Assembly (NCBI GenBank): GCA_021613375.1
Contig: CM038703.1
Span: forward strand, 21,378,194-21,442,193
Direction of reading: 5' to 3'
Source of the DNA: Megaleporinus macrocephalus
Taxonomy: Eukaryota > Chordata > Actinopteri > Characiformes > Anostomidae
DNA: 64,000 nucleotides
Each line of letters opens with the position of its first letter. The first letter of the stretch is position 1. A program made the position numbers and the translations under genes. The notes beneath the pieces were generated by a model. The model saw nothing but the letters and a program-made list of their open reading frames with translations. It had not been told where the DNA came from and searched no databases. Below are positions 1-11,990 of the stretch, one piece after another.

Positions 1-999
1 GCAGTGTGGCCTTTCACATACAACATTACTGCATTCAGAAACTTTGAGAAAATCTATTATAATTCTCAGGATTATACACAGTATTTTTCTATAAAATTAT
101 TTTATATTCATTAAATATTAAGTTTATTTAAAAAACAAAAAAAAATCTATTTGTAGGTTTGAAAGAAATCATATCATGTAAATGTAGGGTAGTAAATATA
201 TTTTAGAGATATGGCAATGACATTATAACATTTAATGACGTTTTCACAAAAACAATGTATGAGCAGAGCCACATTTGAGCCTCTGTAACAAAAACTTTTA
301 TTAACCATTTATTCCTTTTTTGGCTTTTCTGTTATTTTGTATCATTTTTTACAAACATTTACTTTAGAAAGCCAAACTGTACTTCATTTATGTTTTAGTG
401 CCCACTTTTTAAAAAGATTAACAAGCAGTGTCATACCATGTATATATGGTTTATACATATGCTGTGTGTTTTTGAATATGCTGTGTTTCATTGGGAGGAC
501 TTACACAATGTACTTGATGTCTGATTAAACTGGATAGATTATGTTCTTTAAAAAAACAAGCTGTTGGTTTGTGTTCTACATGTTCTGACGATATACACAG
601 TATGTTTAGGGAGGTATAAAAAGGTTATCATGATAACAAAAATGTCACCATATTGTCTTCTTGTAGTTGAGTTACATGCTAATGTTATGACTGCATTCAT
701 GATAACTTCAGATCGCAGCAGTATTCCCAGCAGTACGTCAATCTGATTTGGAAATTGCGGCATGTGTTTTCCTTCAGTACAGGGACGTATTTCTGTAAAC
801 ATGGTATCAGGGAGGGTCTCTGGGGTAGCTGAGCATTTTCACTTGATCATAAGTGGGGCTGCTGGAAGTGGGAGGTAAAATATAATATTATTGGATATTT
901 CTTTGTCCCTGCCAGCTGGTGCACAGTGAAATAATCAAAACTCAGAAGACGTTAATATCTTATGATGATGATAATGATGATGTGTTTTTTAATAAAAAT
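1..999. other. AT-rich DNA, no gene seen
   Basis: This stretch is AT-rich with short A and T runs. The open frames in it are under 90 codons, show no recognisable domain and overlap one another on both strands, as expected by chance. A short GAT-rich stretch lies near 960-985 and another near 1085-1105. I see no promoter or RNA gene. Confidence 0.5.
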
Positions 1000-1370
1000 G
1001 TATCTTGGGAACCAGGGGTTGAAATGTCTACACCACAAATGTAGCCAGTTTAATTACTATTTTTATGTTCCTTTTTTAACATGTGATAATGATGATAATG
1101 ATGAAAATATTGATCTGAAAATCTGAAAAAAGTGTTGTGTTTTGTTGCACAGCACGCTGTATGTATGCTCTAAAACCTTCTCAGAGCTGTTGTAAAACAA
1201 TGTATCAGACCACAGGCAGCGTAATCATAACCATTTCTTGTAATAACATTCTGTGAGGGAGCTTTCAAGACATTAAACTCCTCAGACATTTGGTTCTTAT
1301 CACCTGCGCTATGAGCAATTCTGTCTCTAAAGGTTTCTCTGGAAGGGGCATTTCATGCCAAACCACTCTG
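1000..1370 (+). repeat. Family B interspersed repeat, copy 1 (degenerate)
   Basis: Two blocks match other places in this window in the same order. The block near 1005-1075 (AACCAGGGG, then TCTACA and a TAGCC segment) resembles 28825-28900 and 39215-39285. The block near 1200-1370 (TTCTGTGAGG, then GACATTAAACTCCTCAGACATT-like text) resembles 39965-40095. I do not recognise the family; a non-autonomous transposable element is the likeliest identity. Confidence 0.4.
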
Positions 1371-1574
1371 AGTGACTTAACTATGTAATTATGCAAAATG
1401 GAATTCCTCTTTGTCATGTGTTCCAAGGTGTTTCACTGTTGTATCACTACCTCCTTTTGAACAGCTACCTGCAGTGGTACCTCCTGTGTTGATGGGTCTG
1501 CTTACCATTTTGGCCTGTTTTTTTCCCTATAGAAATGAATGGGGTGCAAAAGTACCTTGCCCATCTACTGTACT

Positions 1575-2835
1575 TGAACACACTCCTCTATGTGTCTAAT
1601 CCACAGTCATGCTGACCCACACTCCTCTATGTGTCTAATCCACAATCATACTGACCCACACTCCTCTATGTGTCTAATCCACAGCCATACTGACCCACAC
1701 TCATTTGTGTGTCTAATCCACAACCATACTCACTCTCACTCCTCCATGTGTCTAATCCACAGCCATACTGACCCACACTCCTTTGTGTGTCTAATCCACA
1801 ACCATACTGACCCACACACCTCTATGTGTCTAATCCACAGTCATACTGACCCACACACCTCTATGTGTCTAATCCACAGCCATACTGACCCGCACTCCTT
1901 TGTGTGTCTAATCTACAACCATACTGACCCACACACCTCTATGTGTCTAATCCACAGTCATACTGACCCACACACCTCTATGTGTCTAATCCACAGTCAT
2001 ACTGACCCACACTCCTCCATGTGTCTAATCCACAGCCATACTGACACACACTCCTCCATGTGTCTAATCCACAGCCATACTGACCCACACTCCTTTGTGT
2101 GTCTAATCCACAACCATACTGACCCACACACCTCTATGTGTCTAATCCACAGCCATACTGACCCACACACCTCTATGTGTCTAATTCACAATCATACTCA
2201 CTCTCACTCCTCTGTGTGTTTAATCCACAGCCATATTGACCCACACTCAGTTGTGGGCCTAATCCACAGTCATACTGACCCACATTCCTCTATTTGTCCA
2301 ATCCACAGTCATACTGACCCACATTCCTCTATTTGTCCAATCCATAGTCATACTGTCCCTCATTCCTCTATTTTTTATTTCAAAGCCATACTGACCTTCT
2401 CTCTTTTGAGTCTAATTGACAGCCATACTGACCCACACGCCTTTGTGTCTATTTCACTGTCACACTGACCCATAATCCTTTATGTGTCTAATACGTAGTC
2501 ATTCTGACCCTCAGTCCTCTATGTGTCTAATCCACAGTCATACTGGGCCACACCCCTCTATTTGTCCAATTCACAGTCACACTGACCGTCATTCCACTAT
2601 GTTTCTAATTCACAGTTATATTGACCCACACTCTTTTGTGTCTAATCCACACCCATACTGACCTTCACTCCTCTGAGTCTAATTCACAGCCATACTGACC
2701 CACATGCCTCTCTTTCACAGTCACACTGGCCGTTTATGTGTCTAATCCATAGTCATACTGACCCGCACACCTCTGTGTGTCTAATCCACAGGCATTCTGA
2801 ATCTCACTCCCCAACTGTACTGTCTCACACTTATT
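1575..2835 (+). repeat. 39-bp minisatellite array, about 32 units
   Basis: The unit is built around GTGTCTAATCCACAGTCATA followed by CTGACCCACACTCC and a CTCTAT or CTTTGT variant. Units are near-identical from about 1600 to 2350 and become diverged or shortened from 2350 to 2835, so the interior is homogenised and the 3' edge has decayed. A three-unit (117-bp) higher-order pattern is visible: the CTTTGTG variant recurs at 1781, 1898 and 2093, which are steps of 3 and 5 units. Because 39 is divisible by three, one frame stays open for 292 codons (1590-2468) and reads as histidine-rich 13-residue repeats. The same repeat continues past that frame's stop, so the frame is a by-product of the array and not a gene. 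Confidence 0.9.
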
Positions 2836-4049
2836 TGCATGTTGCAACCTTTTGTGATATCACCCTTGTAAAGTAGAATATTACTGTAACAGATAACAAA
2901 TATTATATTGTGCCTTAGTACAGATGCAGAAGAGCTAGTGTTATTAAAACCATAAGTCATTGAAAACTTTTCCTATAGATTGATGTGCCAGGCTGTGAAA
3001 CATTTTCTATGTCAAAGACATTTTCCTTGTGGACGGGGAAAAGGAGTGACATCATTTGTGCCCTACATTTCATGATGGGCAGGACTAAAAGGGAGCAGTA
3101 GAGTGACCCAGTGTTTTTTATCTGCCATTTGTGACCACAGCTTGTCTAAACTGTGCATTAGCCTGTGGAGGCGATTTGAGATGACTTGGAGTGCCAATGA
3201 TTTGACAGTTCCTTCTCAACGGCACATACAGCCTTTTAGGAGTTTTGCTGACCTTTTGGTTTCAAGGTGACCTTCTGAAGGACATCTATGCAGTTGTAAC
3301 ATCATCATAACTTTCTACCACCCAGGTGTCACCACACCTTCATTTGCACCTTCTACCAGCATCTGCATGGGCCAATTTAGTAATGGCTTCTGCATTCTCA
3401 GTTTGCTGACACATTCTGGGAACTAATATATACTCCATACGCAAGACTGAGTGACCGACAGATTCCACCTGAAACCTTGGTGCACTAAAGAGAATCCACA
3501 ACAGACAGCACACCTCCGGAGCAGCCTGTTATGTGGGCTTATTCTAAAATAATATTTCATATGACCGGAGCAGCATTCTGGCTTAGTTAGATACAGACAC
3601 TGGCCGTCCTTGCTCCACTGCTGCCTCGTTTGAAGTGAGGTAGACGGAATATCAAATGTGGTGTTACTTTGTAGCTCTGAAAATTCAAATAAAGGCGTAC
3701 AGATAATTTTAGCAAGATTGTAGAAATGCAAATAAGGCCCAGATGTGGGGTCGAAATGGTTGCAGTACATGTCAAGAAAAACAAGCGCTGAAGTTTTATG
3801 CTATATATGCTCCCATCATCAGTGGTACAAACAGCATGCAGAAAGATTTGTGCTGTACTGCATTATGCATACTCTGTACAAGCCAGTACAGTCCATTTCT
3901 GTTAGCTTTCGAATTATGGGGAGTAAAAAATAAATAATAACATCCAGGAATGGCAACAGAATTTTAATCACTGCTATTCTGAACACTACTGCCCAGCAAA
4001 TATGCCATCTGAGCGCAAATCTGTAGCGTCTTTGCTAGAAAAAAAACAT
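2836..4049. other. Unique-looking DNA, no gene seen
   Basis: There is no repeat I recognise and no coding signal. Frames of 115 codons (minus, 3423-3770) and 62-65 codons overlap near 3.4-3.9 kb but show no domain or splice structure. Confidence 0.4.
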
Positions 4050-4200
4050 AATCTAGTATAGCTGGTCACCGGCATTTGTTGTGTTTTGGGTGCTGGCAAG
4101 ACCACCAGGGAGGCCCGTCAAACCAGCACCACAGCAGCACCACACCAACATAAATTAGAATGGGATACATGCTAGTTTGTGCTGCATTTTTCAGCAAGGT
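4050..4200. repeat. Possible short interspersed repeat (GCTGGT/ACCAGC-rich)
   Basis: The stretch carries several GCTGGT and ACCAGC words facing each other, including a TCAAACCAGCACCAC segment. Similar words recur at 23015-23150. This resembles small palindromic non-autonomous elements of fish, but I cannot set ends or family. Confidence 0.25.
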
Positions 4201-6282
4201 TCTTACTCACAACTATACTACTAAGAATAGATACTGCAACAATTGTCTACGCTAAGCCTACCACACCAATGATACGCATAGTCAATGGTGAATGATCAGT
4301 GCGGTATCACAAGTGTAACAAAGCTGTAAATTGCTTCATTATCACAGGCATGATTTGACAAAACATGACTGTGGAAACGCAAGTGGAAACATATTTTTCC
4401 ATCTCCACATATTACCTGCATGGTTTAATGAATTCATTCCAGTTTTTTTGTGATTAATATTATGAGGGGACAGATACCATAACTGTACAACAATATAGAA
4501 AAGTATTGCTTTTTTTTTATTTTGCTGTCTAAAATCAGGTTATCTTTGGTTCTAGAAACTTGAATGAAATATCTCTAATAGAAATGAGAGCTTAATGCAA
4601 CCATAAATGACTAGTTATTGCTTTTGACCTGTGCTGGTTGCATAAAAAGAGCAAGTAGGCAAGCAATACATCTTCCAAACACGCATGTTTTATAGCATGA
4701 TATGAGATTGTGGCCTATTGCTGACATCTCTTAAAAGATGTCTCTTCAAAGGTTTAGTTAGTAAAGGCAATCTGAAGGACCAGTTTACCACACAAAAACA
4801 TTTAAACATATGATGGTCCCATAGAAAACTATTGTGTTTACTAAAGAATCCTTGAAGAAGTGTCTTTTTTAAGAATGTAGGATGTAGCTTTACAGACAGC
4901 TGTGTTGTGTGAAAAGGTGAAGTGTGACTGCAGAAACTCTAGCAGGGTTGCTTTGTAGTCGACAGCTATGAGGCTGAAAACTCCACATTGTCTCGCCTTG
5001 CTATGCAGTTTTACTCCATGTTAAAAGTAGAGCAGTCGACCCTCATTGTGTATTTTCTGCCTATGTGACTGCCATTGGTTCTCAGACTGACTTTAACTGA
5101 CTGTCTTCTCAAAACATAATTCCATGTTTTTTCCCCCATTTCTTTTCCATCAGATCCACATCTAGTGGTTTAAAAAGGGATACTAAGTAGCTTCCACTTA
5201 TCAAGTAAAATAATACTGTAGGGCACAATAATGCATGCTCTGCTCAAACATGGTGAGGTCACTGGAACAATTGACCATTGAAATGGGGACTATGTAGCTT
5301 GTTTGGCCATAGGAACAGGGCCATGCAGAGTGGTCATGTGTGGAACCAGACGAGAGCGGTGGGCTTGCTGTAAAGAGAGACTTTAAATTGTAAATGAGTT
5401 GCTATTATTAGCTAAAGGATGTGTACATGTGTTGAACGTGCTACATTGTAGTGGGCTGTGGAGTAGCTGAAGTGGGTTTACTGTATACCATTAAATAGAA
5501 TTGTGCAGTTAAAACTGATCTGTTTCCTGGACATGTTTCCTCAGGTGCTGGCAGCAGTTCTGCTACTGTGTTTAGTAAAAGAAGATTTGCTTAAAGCAGT
5601 GTGTTCCCTGTGACTCTACATTAAGGCCACAATATAAAAAAATGTATATAGAAAGTTTGCTGTCTTGACAGAAAACTACTGATGTGTTCAGAAATAATGT
5701 GCAATAGGATAAAAATGATTTTAAATAATCAGCCTGAGACTGTGCTCTCTTACACATGAATATGCAGCTAAAATGATTATGGACTCTATTAAATTAGTTG
5801 ATAAGACTATTATTATAATATTTATAAGCAGTAATGACTGATCTCAGTGTCAGAACTGCAATTTAGCTGTAAACTTGGCAATAGCTTGTCTATAACTCTG
5901 CTCCAATTTGTGATAAAACTATGTGTTTGCTTTGAACTTGAGACTAGCCTTGAGACTGAAAGCTCCCCTTTGTCTTGCCTTGGTGGGTACCTGCTGACCT
6001 TTTTCACTCTAAAAGTGTCGTTTTGAAAATGGGGTCTCTGTGCTAGAATTTGTCACTCTCCATAAACACATTTTGAAATGACTCTTTTGAAATAATTATA
6101 AACTTTAAAAATGCCACACAGCACGGGACTAGCAAACAGTTCTAACAGTTCTACGCACATATAATTATTATTATGTTATTAAAACACAAAAAAAGTGGAA
6201 ATGTGTTTCAGTTGTGACAAGTCACACACTGGTTTTCAGACTTTTGGAGACTTGTTTTAATTTTCATTCATTAATCATTAAA
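4201..6282. other. AT-rich DNA, no gene seen
   Basis: I find no transposon remnant, tandem array or coding frame above about 61 codons. Nothing in it suggests a function. Confidence 0.4.
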
Positions 6283-6345
6283 CCATTTATCCTTCTGGGA
6301 AACACCCTGGACAGACCACCAGTCAAGCACAGGGCAGATAAAACT
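6283..6345. repeat. Fragment of an L2-type LINE/SINE 3' tail
   Basis: The words CACCCTGGACAGACCACCAG and AGCACAGGGCA match the conserved tail block shared by L2-like LINEs and related SINEs of fish (normally a CCCTGGACAGG-then-CCAGTCCATCACAGGG order). Only about 60 bp survive. Confidence 0.5.
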
Positions 6346-8484
6346 TCACTTTAAAAGAAATATAAAATAAAACATTGAAATAAATGAAAAGCCTTTTAAA
6401 AAACACAGTAGAAAACAACAAACCCAATAAGCAATGTAAGAATTATTCTCAGAAGTTTAAGGGTTTGGACCAGCCACCTTACAACAGAAAGATTTTGTAC
6501 ATATAATTAGTTCACGATCACGATTGATCGTAATTATCAATTATTTTAATCATTACATAATTCCTGTAAATATCTAACAATATCCTGGACTGCACTTGAA
6601 GTAAATTGGTAGAATGATCCGTATTGGAGTATTGGAGTATCCAATTGTGTAAGACGTTTTAGTGGGCAGAGAGGGAAGTGGGGTCTGTTGCTTAAAGAAA
6701 AAAAAACTTGAATTGCATATTGCAAACACATTTCAGGGGAAACCACATTCTATTGTTGAGTTTTTTTCCCAAGGCAGAATAATATAACAGTGTTATTGCC
6801 AAAGCAGGGATTTGGACCCTCATCTCCTGCATACTAGAATATTACCTTCTCTATATTTCATTACTATAAACTAGCGAGTGATAATGCTACTGAAAAGCTC
6901 CACAGAGCCTGACATAAAACTTCTTTTTCTCAATAATAAAACTTGGCTCAGCAATATATTAGTGCCCCTTACTACCGATGTTTGGTTGTTTTTCAAAATG
7001 ACCACATTATGGAATGTGTCACTTTTTTAATCGTGCTTTATTGAAGAGATGTCCAATGTTGTGGAACACATGTATCTGTGACTAGTTGGTGTTACTAAGG
7101 TACAGTCTAAACAAGTGGTCAGTACTGCACCAGTGGAGGCATCCAAGAGCAGAAAAGCTCATGGAACCCCAACCAACCCACTGGCTGTATTTCCATGTTA
7201 TTTGGCCATATTCACACAGTTACTATTATATACATTGAACAAGAGGGCATGTGTATACACTGAATTGCTCTCTAGGAATTCACTAAAATCTAAATTATAC
7301 CTAATTCAGAAAGCAGAATGGTACTTATTTGGCTGTTACTAGCATTATATGTGAAAGTCCATTATAAACTGTCAAACGGGTGGATGACAGCCATTTAGAA
7401 TCCAAAGCCTAGCTTTAGAGGTCAGAACCTTCATAAAAATGGGAGTATAATCAGGTCTATTATGGATACTAACATCACACTAAAATCTAAATTGCCCTTT
7501 TCACCTTATTTTATATCCCTGGTTAAGCTGAACATGAATCATCATATGATATTATTTAAATCACAAAATGTCATGATCTTCATTGAGTTTTAGTTTGATT
7601 GAATCAGCCCATCCATTACCCAGTGTGCAGAAAAAAACCTGACAGAATAATGTCAGTCACTGTGCAATCACAGCCATCATTACAGCATGAACAAATAACA
7701 ATATTAAATATTATGGTATAATAAAAAAATAAACATTCTGCTTTAACAAATGTATTTGGTTATATTGCTCCTGAACAAACACTAGACAAACGTTTTGTAC
7801 TGTGCTGTTCTCAAGCTGGGTGGTGCTGATATAGTATGATACTCGCCTTCTGTTTAATTGTGGTGGTGGAGAAGCAGAGCCACTGTGAACACACAAGAGA
7901 TGCTGCTGTCGCAGTTGTCAGGAGGAACAAGGAGCCACAAATCATATATATCACAATAACATCTGCTCAGAATTTAACAGCGCTACAATATGCAATGCTA
8001 CAATGATGCTACAAAAATGCTAACAGCTAAGTGCTGATCACAGAAGCTACGAAGTAATAGCTCACTGCAACCTCAAATAAAACCGTTCCTTTGAAAGTGA
8101 ACCTGTTTCTGCTATGTTAACACATTCATTACCTCCAGTTCTCTTTGAAGGATAGACAACCCATATTGTCCACTTCGTGACATTTAGGAACGGGTTCACA
8201 ACCATGATAGACAATTTTTTGACCGACAACCTCTGAACTCGTACAAGCACATGGAAAATGATCAAATGTGTGTCTCCCGACCAAAACACTGTAAATATTT
8301 ATGGCACTATGATTGTCTAATCTGATAAGTGAACATCATGAAAGACAAAAATATTTTGTAGTCTTATCCGAGCAACATGTCTTCTGATTTCACCACTCAC
8401 CAGTTGGCAGGCAAAAATTATATTAAGCAATGTCATGTTTCACCCCACTTCCCACCTATCATCAAGAGGAAACAATCAGCTATA
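6346..8484. other. AT-rich DNA, no gene seen
   Basis: Only chance frames up to 75 codons are present. I recognise no repeat. A GATCACGATTGATCGT near-palindrome at about 6514-6530 is too short to interpret. Confidence 0.4.
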
Positions 8485-8580
8485 CTATACTGCCAAATGT
8501 ATGTGGACACCAGACTATAACCCTATTTCAGCTGAATTAATCCAGTATGAATTGGCCCTGTTTGTAGTTTTTAGAAGTCT
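8485..8580 (+). mobile_element. Tc1-like terminal fragment
   Basis: The block opens with ACTGCCAAATGTATGTGGAC, a form of the terminal sequence of a Tc1-like family whose ends read as CCAAAAGTATGTGGACACC. It continues about 80 bp and then fades into unrelated sequence. No transposase remains. Confidence 0.5.
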
Positions 8581-9892
8581 GCTAAGTAATAACCCCAAAG
8601 TGATTTGATTTCTGTATTCTGTGCCAAACTCAGAGCTAGTAGTAGTCATATTTTAATCAACATCTCATGAATGTAATAAACCCAGGTAACACGAAATGAT
8701 CTGAAGACAAGGCTAATAGCTACAATCGAACTTTGTTACATAGTACTGACATAAACATTCACATGGCTATTTGGGGTCATTTGGGCAAATTAGAGACCTT
8801 TTATGCTGTTCCAATTGGCCAGTTCACACACAAGCCTCTGGTAAAACGAATCCAGCTTGAATAGGACTTAATACACGTGTATCAGTTTGTTGCGTTTGTT
8901 TGCAGTTTGCACTTTCATTTAGCTTTTTAAAAAGTGTCATATATCACCAGATATAACATAACGCATAACCTCAGCTGATAAAACAAATAATATTAGAAGT
9001 TAATATTTCTATACACTATATTTGTGAATTATAACCACAGTAGCACAAAAATTAGCTTAGTGTTTTACAAATTAAATTTAAGTAAAAAAAAAAGAAAAAC
9101 AACACTAAACTCTTTATTTTAAAATACAAGTTATTATCGTTTTTACTTCTTTTTATTTTCAAATTCTGCTCTTTTTTCTGTCCCTGGGCGTTTTTTTTAG
9201 GAGAACACGGCTTATATAAGAACGTTCTCTTGGCAGTTTCTGTCCACAGTTACAAAAGAACACTTTGCAAACTCCATACAAGAGAGGGGTCACTTCACTC
9301 ACGTCTTCTGAATAACATGTTGAGGGCTTTGAGGAGTTGTCACACTGCATTGCTTGAGCAGCGATTGTAGAAACTCTTCTGCAGATCCTCTAAGCCATAT
9401 TTTTTTGTTTATGTTTTTCTGTTTTGGGGCTGAGTTTCTTGCTTTTCTCTCTCCTCTCTAAGTTCCCCAAAGACATGCTCAATATGGCTTTCTCTGAATC
9501 TGAAACTCCGCGCACCTGTTTCTGGTGCTGTGTGGGGATGCGGCCACTTTGACTTTCACATCTCTAAAACACAAACTCTGACTGTGGCTTGCTAACCAAA
9601 AACCAATCGGATGTTAAATGTGGACTATACATTACATAACATGTCACAAATTAAGTCGATGGATTGAAACTGTTCCATATACAAAGTGATACCAAATGAT
9701 TGAACAAGCATTCTGCCTAGTTTAGGGAAAGGATACTCAATTCTTTATATAAATTTCATTGTAGGTTTATGTAGGAAGTAAAAAACCCACAACTGTTTTT
9801 TTGGTGCTGCTTTTTTGTTTCAGGGGGAAAGCATCTCTCTAGCTCACATAACTATAGAGAACTGTCACTTTGAATATTCCATGATTTTTTGT
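8581..9892. other. No supported gene; one cysteine-rich minus-strand frame
   Basis: Most of the stretch is AT-rich. At 9159-9350 (minus) there is a 63-codon frame with a CKVFFCNCG segment. Just inside it a GTGAGT donor-like word (minus strand, about 9302) follows a separate open frame. On the plus strand a TATATAAG word adjoins an AGAACGTTCT palindrome at 9212-9227. None of these adds up to a gene model. Confidence 0.3.
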
Positions 9893-10512
9893 CCTGTAGC
9901 TATAACAGCCTCCACTCTTTAGGAACATTCATTACATTTGGTAGAGTGTCTGTGGGAATCTGTGCCCAATTAGTCAAAGGAGCATTGTGTAAGGTCAAGC
10001 ACTTGATGGACTTGTTGGTCTGGTTCACAATTAACATTCTAATTCATCTCAAAGGTGTTCAATGTTAGTCTGATGTTAGACCACTGAAGATCCTCCAAAT
10101 TAATTTAACTCTGAGAAACAGTTTTGTACCATTATTCTTCCTCCACCAAACTCCTGGTATTGACCTCAGTGATGCATCGCTTTAGAATTATGCTTTACAC
10201 CACTCCGGCTGATGCCTGACATTTTGCGTAGTGATCTAGCTATTTTATTGTGCAATGCTTTTTTTAAGTGAGTTTGCATGGTTACTGCTTTGTGGCAGAG
10301 GTATTGCTGCTCCTAGACTTTTGTGTTTCACAATAATAGCACTGACAGATGAACAGGGTAGGTCTAGCAGGACAGATATTTCATATCAAAGCTGGGATCT
10401 GATGAGAGCGCTACAGTAAAAGTCAGCAAGTCAGAGGGTGTGACTAAAACACCTGAACTCAGTAATTAGGAGGGATGGCCTTATACCTTTGGCCATATAG
10501 TGTAGCTTCAAA
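9893..10512 (-). mobile_element. Decayed Tc1-like transposon
   Basis: Plus-strand text matches the reverse complement of a common fish Tc1-like transposase: a CTATAACAGCCTCCACTCTT block, GAGTGTCTGTGGGAATCTGTGCCC-type text, CAAAGGTGTTCAATG, then a CTTCCTCCACCAAACT block. The right end keeps a terminal repeat ending TTTGGCCATATAGTG near 10505. The left terminus is not recognisable. Large internal deletions remove most of the coding region, so no reading frame remains. Another relic of a similar family lies at 18060-18490. Confidence 0.7.
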
Positions 10513-10539
10513 TCCCTCCCTAATAACATGTTTCTCTTG

Positions 10540-10760
10540 GAAATGTGTCACGGTAATGAAGGATTTCCGCAAGATGTCTGATTCACATTAACATTAATGA
10601 TGACTGCTTATCTGCTCCCCAGACAAACAGCATTAATGGGCAGTAACACACACAAATGAAAGGTGTAGCCCTGGAAGCCTGACTGACAGTGCCAGATGTC
10701 CAAGCGGCGCTGGATGCTCCAGCTTACAGAAGGTACAGATCAGCGCCGCTGGCAGCCAAA
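10540..10760. promoter_or_regulatory. Conserved-element-like stretch with a hairpin
   Basis: This stretch is more balanced in base composition than its surroundings and holds several ATTA/TAAT homeodomain-type cores (for example CACATTAACATTAATGATGA). It ends in an inverted repeat: AGCGGCGCTG near 10703-10712 pairs with CAGCGCCGCT at 10741-10750, giving a stem of 10-12 bp and a loop of about 28 nt. It could be a conserved non-coding element; sequence alone cannot show conservation. Confidence 0.2.
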
Positions 10761-11548
10761 CAACACCAGAAAGTTTAGTGCTTCCTCAGCACAGGAGAGC
10801 GTGGGGCCCAAAGGCTACAGTGTCAGTCAGCGTTAGGAAAAACTCCTGCTGATGCTGCAGCTCAACACCCCCTCCCTACTCCTCTGGGTTCTCTCTCCCA
10901 CCTGCCTATCAGTAACTAGGGACTCCACACGGACGCTGAGCCGTGGAAGTCTTCCATTTAATCGTTTGCTGTTGTTTTTTCCTCATACTAGAATATTATT
11001 TTTGGCCAAAATCGATGTGTTGTTAATTACCCCTTAAAGTAATAATACAGTGTTTTTCAACCTTTTCTCTATCTGACACTCATGGTCAATTCCTTCATAC
11101 AACAATTTCAGGGTATTTCTGTGAAAAGAGCAGGACAAACAGAATATGTAGAGATTCAACACACATTTAATAACATTTGCTTTAAAATATAGCTTCAGTA
11201 ACATTCCTTTAGCCTGTACACTTAAATCTTAGATCTTATATATGTTATTTTATATATGTTATTTTCTCATTTTAAGATTATTTAACTTAATTTATATTTA
11301 TTTAAATGTATTTGTAACAATCATTATTCTTGACCAATGTGGTAGGATTATTTCATGTAGTAAATTCAGTTGAAACTAAATAAAGTCTCAAAAGAAATAT
11401 TAAACATATTGACTGAATATAAGATAATTTTTAATATAAGATCAATTAACCATTCTTTCCAGTGTATTATTCACTTTTTATTGACTTTATTGAATTTTTA
11501 TACTTCTGTGAACGATAAAGTCACCACTATGAAGATATAGGAATGCGT

Positions 11549-11821
11549 TTAAACCTGAAAGTTTGATTTGGTCAGTAATCCATTTACTGTGTTTATATGC
11601 ACTCGAGATAATGGGGAAACTCCGGGTCTACATGAGTCAGACAGTAATTGGATTTCTTCTTTCCAACTGGCCAATAAACTTACAGAAGAAGTGGCGGAGA
11701 CATAACTAAAGCTTCCATTTGAACATATCTCATGTAAAAAAAGATAATGACTATTTAAATCCTTTATTTCCTCAAGCATGTAGTTGGTTTCAGAATCGCT
11801 CCAAAAGTGTTTTGTTGCCAT
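11549..11821 (-). pseudogene. Myb/SANT-like protein fragment of a Harbinger element
   Basis: The 90-codon frame opens MATKHFWSDSETNYMLEEIK. The W-S-D-x-E-T-N-x-x-L-E spacing fits the first helix of Myb/SANT-like (MADF-related) domains that accompany PIF/Harbinger transposases and help bind element ends. After about residue 25 the similarity ends: the later tryptophans and the second and third helices are not seen, and the frame runs out in unrelated sequence past the element end. It is therefore a broken N-terminal piece. The identification rests on about 20 residues plus the element-like ends around it, so it is plausible and not certain. Confidence 0.45.
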
Positions 11822-11990
11822 CTTGTGGTTGGTGTATTAAATGCTGCTTGCTTTTTTCTAGTACTGTGCACTATTGTCTATATACCTGTATGTACTGAGT
11901 CAAAAACCTGCCAATCAGATTTCTTAATAGGATTATTAGGCCTTTATCCGACCTAGGAAATGTTTATGCTGTTTACATGGCCACTTGAAC
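11590..11990 (-). mobile_element. PIF/Harbinger-like remnant
   Basis: The ends carry the GTTTAYATG-type words seen at ends of fish Harbinger-like elements (GTGTTTATATGCAC at about 11589 and TGTTTACATGGCC at about 11972). Inside, the minus strand begins a frame that looks like the start of a Myb/SANT-like DNA-binding protein, the accessory protein of this superfamily. The DDE transposase gene is absent, so this is a short deletion derivative. Confidence 0.5.

Noticed and set aside
1590..2468. 292-codon open frame as a histidine-rich protein gene
   Set aside because: It is one phase of a 39-bp minisatellite; the same repeat continues past its stop and there are no splice or promoter signals tied to it.
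9212..9227. TATA-like word next to an AGAACGTTCT palindrome (heat-shock or steroid-type half-sites)
   Set aside because: Too short and not followed by a convincing transcript start or reading frame.
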